From assembly GCA_027343695.1 (NCBI GenBank), contig DAHWKJ010000030.1, forward strand, positions 1-64,000: a stretch of DNA of 64,000 nt. Reading direction: 5' to 3'. The stretch comes from Sulfobacillus sp. (GTDB taxonomy: Bacteria; Bacillota; Sulfobacillia; Sulfobacillales; Sulfobacillaceae). Each line of letters begins with the position of its first letter. The stretch's first letter is position 1. The position numbers were made by a program, and so were the translations under genes. The notes below the pieces were generated by a model. That model was not told the origin of the DNA, did no database searches, and saw nothing but the letters and a program-made list of their open reading frames with translations. Positions 61,934 through 64,000 of this stretch are shown here, piece after piece.

Positions 61934-63157
61934 TTGTCACGTCGAGTCCTACAATTGTCACTAAGTGCCGACCCATTGAACCCGTTGGACGGGGGAGATT
62001 TAGGCGGGCAGCAAATCGTAGTGAGGGACGCTACGCTCAATCTTCAACAACAGGGTTTCGGGGTGGATGTGATAACCATGTCACAGCACAGCATGCTTCC
62101 CCACCGATCCAGTCTCGGTCAGCTAGGACAGGTGATCCGAATGAACTCTGCCGTGCCGATGCCGTTGTCCGATGAGGATTGGGTGAAGGCCCAGGACCGG
62201 ATCGCCGAAGATGTGATCCAGTGGATCCGGGATAATCATCGAGAATATCAGTTGGTCCACAGTCATTTTTGGCTGTCGGGTTTAATAGCGAAACGGGTAG
62301 CAGCTGAAATTAAGGCCCCCTGGATTCATTCACCCTATAAGATGGTCGAATGGGTCCGACGACCCCATGATACGTATTCGACTGTACGACAGGAACATGA
62401 ACAGTCGATTTTGCGAGATGTCGATGCGGTCATTGTGCCCTATTTGAAGGAAGCTGACATGGTCCATCAGTGGGCTCCCAACGTGCCGCTGTACGTGGTA
62501 GCGCCGGGCCTTGATGTCAATAACTTCTTTACGAGAGACCCTGGTCCCGTACTCAAGGGGTTAGGCCTGTCTCGGCGACCTTTGGCCTACGTAGGGCATC
62601 TTGACTCCGGTCGAGGCATCCGCGAGGTGCTGCAACACATGAGGACCGTGGAGTTGCCAGACGATCTGGTGTTGCTACTCATTGGAGGTAATCGCGGTGA
62701 GGTGAATCAGGGTCAACCACAGGACCCGGAGTTGGCCCAATTGGCGAATGACTTGGCACCGCATTTGCGGTTTCTCGGAGCGATGCCGCACCGGGCTGTC
62801 GCCATGTACATGGCGACAGCCCAGGCGGTGATTGCCCCCAACCTCGGACCCACCTTGGGCATGGCAGTCATCGAAGCGCTTGGGTCGGGTACGCCGGTGG
62901 TGGGCAGTATGGTTCCTGGTATCGAAGATTGGATTCAACATGGCACCAATGGATTTCTGGCCCCAGCAGGCGATGTGACTACACTGTGGACGCATGCTCT
63001 AAAATTATGGAGTGACCCTCAATTAGCGTATCAAATGGGGGTGGCGGGCTACAATATTATTCATCGCAACCATCGCAGTGACAATATGGCGGTGCAGTTG
63101 GGACAGATATATGATGAGGTTGTCCAAGGGTATTCCCCCAACGCTAGCGCCGGATAG
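61934..63157 (+). CDS. GT4-type glycosyltransferase under c-di-AMP riboswitch
   Basis: The 407-residue GT-B fold protein has an N-terminal acceptor domain with DGGDLGGQQIVVRDATLNLQQQGFGVDVIT and VHSHFWLSG. The C-terminal donor domain carries PTLGMAVIEALGSGTPVVGS and EDWIQHGTNGFLAPAGD with the E-x7-E pattern, as in retaining GT4 enzymes such as sucrose-phosphate synthase-like or glycogen synthase-like members. GGGAGGTG supports TTG 61934. The riboswitch suggests an osmolyte or wall glycan product; substrate is not known. Confidence 0.85.
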   Translation: MSRRVLQLSLSADPLNPLDGGDLGGQQIVVRDATLNLQQQGFGVDVITMSQHSMLPHRSSLGQLGQVIRMNSAVPMPLSDEDWVKAQDRIAEDVIQWIRDNHREYQLVHSHFWLSGLIAKRVAAEIKAPWIHSPYKMVEWVRRPHDTYSTVRQEHEQSILRDVDAVIVPYLKEADMVHQWAPNVPLYVVAPGLDVNNFFTRDPGPVLKGLGLSRRPLAYVGHLDSGRGIREVLQHMRTVELPDDLVLLLIGGNRGEVNQGQPQDPELAQLANDLAPHLRFLGAMPHRAVAMYMATAQAVIAPNLGPTLGMAVIEALGSGTPVVGSMVPGIEDWIQHGTNGFLAPAGDVTTLWTHALKLWSDPQLAYQMGVAGYNIIHRNHRSDNMAVQLGQIYDEVVQGYSPNASAG

Positions 63158-63177
63158 CCCTAGGCCTAGCATCCCGA

Positions 63178-63222
63178 AGCCGGACACGAGACGTCACCTG
63201 GTCTCGTGTCCGGCTCATTATT
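63178..63222 (+). terminator. terminator after the glycosyltransferase gene
   Basis: AGCCGGACACGAGAC (63178-63192) and its exact complement (63201-63215) form a 15-bp stem with an 8-base loop, followed by CATTATT. The T run is poor but the stem is very stable. Confidence 0.75.
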
Positions 63223-63253
63223 GGCGGTGGTGAAATAATTTTCGGCCCATACA

Positions 63254-63282
63254 TTGACAAGGCAAGAATCGGTCCCTAAAAT
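63254..63282 (+). promoter_or_regulatory. sigma-A promoter of ylxM-ffh
   Basis: TTGACA at 63254-63259, 17 bases, TAAAAT at 63277-63282. The start near 63289 gives a leader of about 42 bases. Confidence 0.82.
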
Positions 63283-63330
63283 GAGTTTTGGCTGATAAGG
63301 GAAAATGCTTTACACTATGGGGGCAGGACG

Positions 63331-63687
63331 ATGGGGAAACTGGATGTCATCCAAGCTAATTTGCTGGTAGATTTCTATGGCTCCCTCCTGACTGACCACC
63401 AGCGTGAAGTGTGGCACCTCTATTTTGCAGAGGATTGGTCGTTGTCCGAGATTGGGCAGATGCTTGGTGTAAGCCGCGCCGCAGTAGCTGACGTCGTGGA
63501 CCGGACCGCCGGCGTCTTGGCGCAGTATGAAAGCAAACTCGGGCTGATTGCGGGAAGCGAGATTCGGCAAAGAAAGCTCATGCGATTAGTGCACGAGATT
63601 TCTCGAATGGCTGGGGATCAACAGGATGTGCCGGCTTTGCAATTAGCCCGGGAACTGGCTGTGGAAGAGGGACTGACCGATGTTTGA
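63331..63687 (+). CDS. ylxM: YlxM-family SRP-associated DNA-binding-like protein
   Basis: The 118-residue protein has a sigma-70 region 4-like HTH (LTDHQREVWHLYFAEDWSLSEIGQMLGVSRAAVADVVDRT), the YlxM/p13 pattern. YlxM stimulates SRP GTPases in some Gram-positives and always sits next to ffh. GGGGCAGGACG precedes ATG 63331. It overlaps ffh by 8 bases. Confidence 0.92.
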   Translation: MGKLDVIQANLLVDFYGSLLTDHQREVWHLYFAEDWSLSEIGQMLGVSRAAVADVVDRTAGVLAQYESKLGLIAGSEIRQRKLMRLVHEISRMAGDQQDVPALQLARELAVEEGLTDV

Positions 63688-64000
63688 AACCCTGACGGAT
63701 AAGTTACAATCAACCTTCAAGCGTCTTAGGAACAAGGGCCGCCTCACCGAGGCCGATGTTCGTGAGGCGCTACGAGAAGTGCGGTTGGCCTTATTGGAGG
63801 CAGACGTCAACTTCAAGGTGGTTAAGGATTTCCTGGCCGGCGTGGAATCCGCAGCGATTGGTCAGGATATATTACAAAGCTTGACTCCGGATCAAGGTGT
63901 CATTCGAATCGTTCGGGACCGGCTTACTGCGTTGATGGGGAGCCGGGTCGAACGGATCAAAATGGCGTCTAACCCGCCTACGGTCATCTATCTGGTAGGC
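63680..64000 (+). CDS. ffh: signal recognition particle GTPase Ffh (5' part)
   Basis: Ffh binds signal sequences on the ribosome and docks with FtsY. The 107 residues in the window cover the N domain (FETLTDKLQSTFKRLRNKGRLTEADV, then ALREVRLALLEADVNFKVVKDF) and stop at PPTVIYLVG, just before the GTPase P-loop. The frame is open at the window end. Confidence 0.96.
   Translation, partial: MFETLTDKLQSTFKRLRNKGRLTEADVREALREVRLALLEADVNFKVVKDFLAGVESAAIGQDILQSLTPDQGVIRIVRDRLTALMGSRVERIKMASNPPTVIYLVG

Noticed and set aside
1..64000. tRNA, rRNA genes and CRISPR arrays
   Set aside because: No cloverleaf with conserved T-loop, no rRNA motif and no regularly spaced repeats were seen by eye.

Overview
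The window reads as a stretch of chromosome from a spore-forming, endospore-type Firmicute, most likely Sulfobacillus or a close relative (inference). It carries gpr, two alpha/beta-type small acid-soluble spore protein genes, SpoVB-, YqhV-, YlbJ/K/L/N-like proteins, FapR-headed fatty acid genes and three Firmicute-style RNA switches (two T-boxes and one c-di-AMP switch). HspR ahead of dnaK and the sulfolactate genes comA-comB are less typical and fit that deep-branching group. GTG and TTG starts are frequent and most genes overlap or nearly touch.

Layout. 1-139: end of a recG-like gene. 180-6939: sigma-A promoter, Trp T-box and trpEGDCFBA. 6949-10428: a second promoter, a Tyr T-box and aroF-tyrA-aroA. 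10654-13635: amino-sugar recycling (BadF-type kinase, nagA, murQ). 14357-20176: hspR-dnaK-dnaJ-clpB. 20233-23645: thioredoxin-like protein, SpoVB-like flippase, GT87-like membrane enzyme. 23913-38869: a spore-flavoured neighbourhood (gpr, two ssp genes, comA-comB, UPF0756, YqhV, a polysaccharide deacetylase, the rsmD-coaD-ylbJ-ylbK-ylbL block, and an orphan Ser/Gly/Asn-rich gene) into which a tungstate/molybdate-type ABC operon and an MFS transporter are set on the minus strand. 38866-41714: iadA and an ABC1/UbiB kinase. 41746-50158: ylbN-rpmF, fapR-plsX-fabH-degV-fabD-fabG-acpP-fabF and rnc. 50159-57087: a 7-kb block, all recognised genes on the minus strand, splitting the usual rnc-smc junction. 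It holds an IS3-family remnant, an ECF sigma factor with a membrane partner, a class A PBP with a zinc ribbon, a second zinc-ribbon membrane protein and a LexA-like protein. 57301-64000: smc-ftsY, a c-di-AMP riboswitch with a GT4 glycosyltransferase, ylxM and the start of ffh.

How it works together. The first 10 kb form an aromatic amino acid supercluster in which uncharged tRNA-Trp and tRNA-Tyr set expression of separate halves. The 41-50 kb region is the membrane lipid synthesis cluster, followed by the chromosome/secretion genes rnc, smc, ftsY, ylxM and ffh. The most interesting signals are a promoter motif shared by a spore protein gene and an orphan gene (CTAGGTTA-N17-CATACTA), a perfect operator-like palindrome between an MFS transporter and comA, the c-di-AMP switch on a glycosyltransferase, the accessory minus-strand block with paired zinc ribbons, and two genes (rsmD, comB) whose best-supported start may be ATT.
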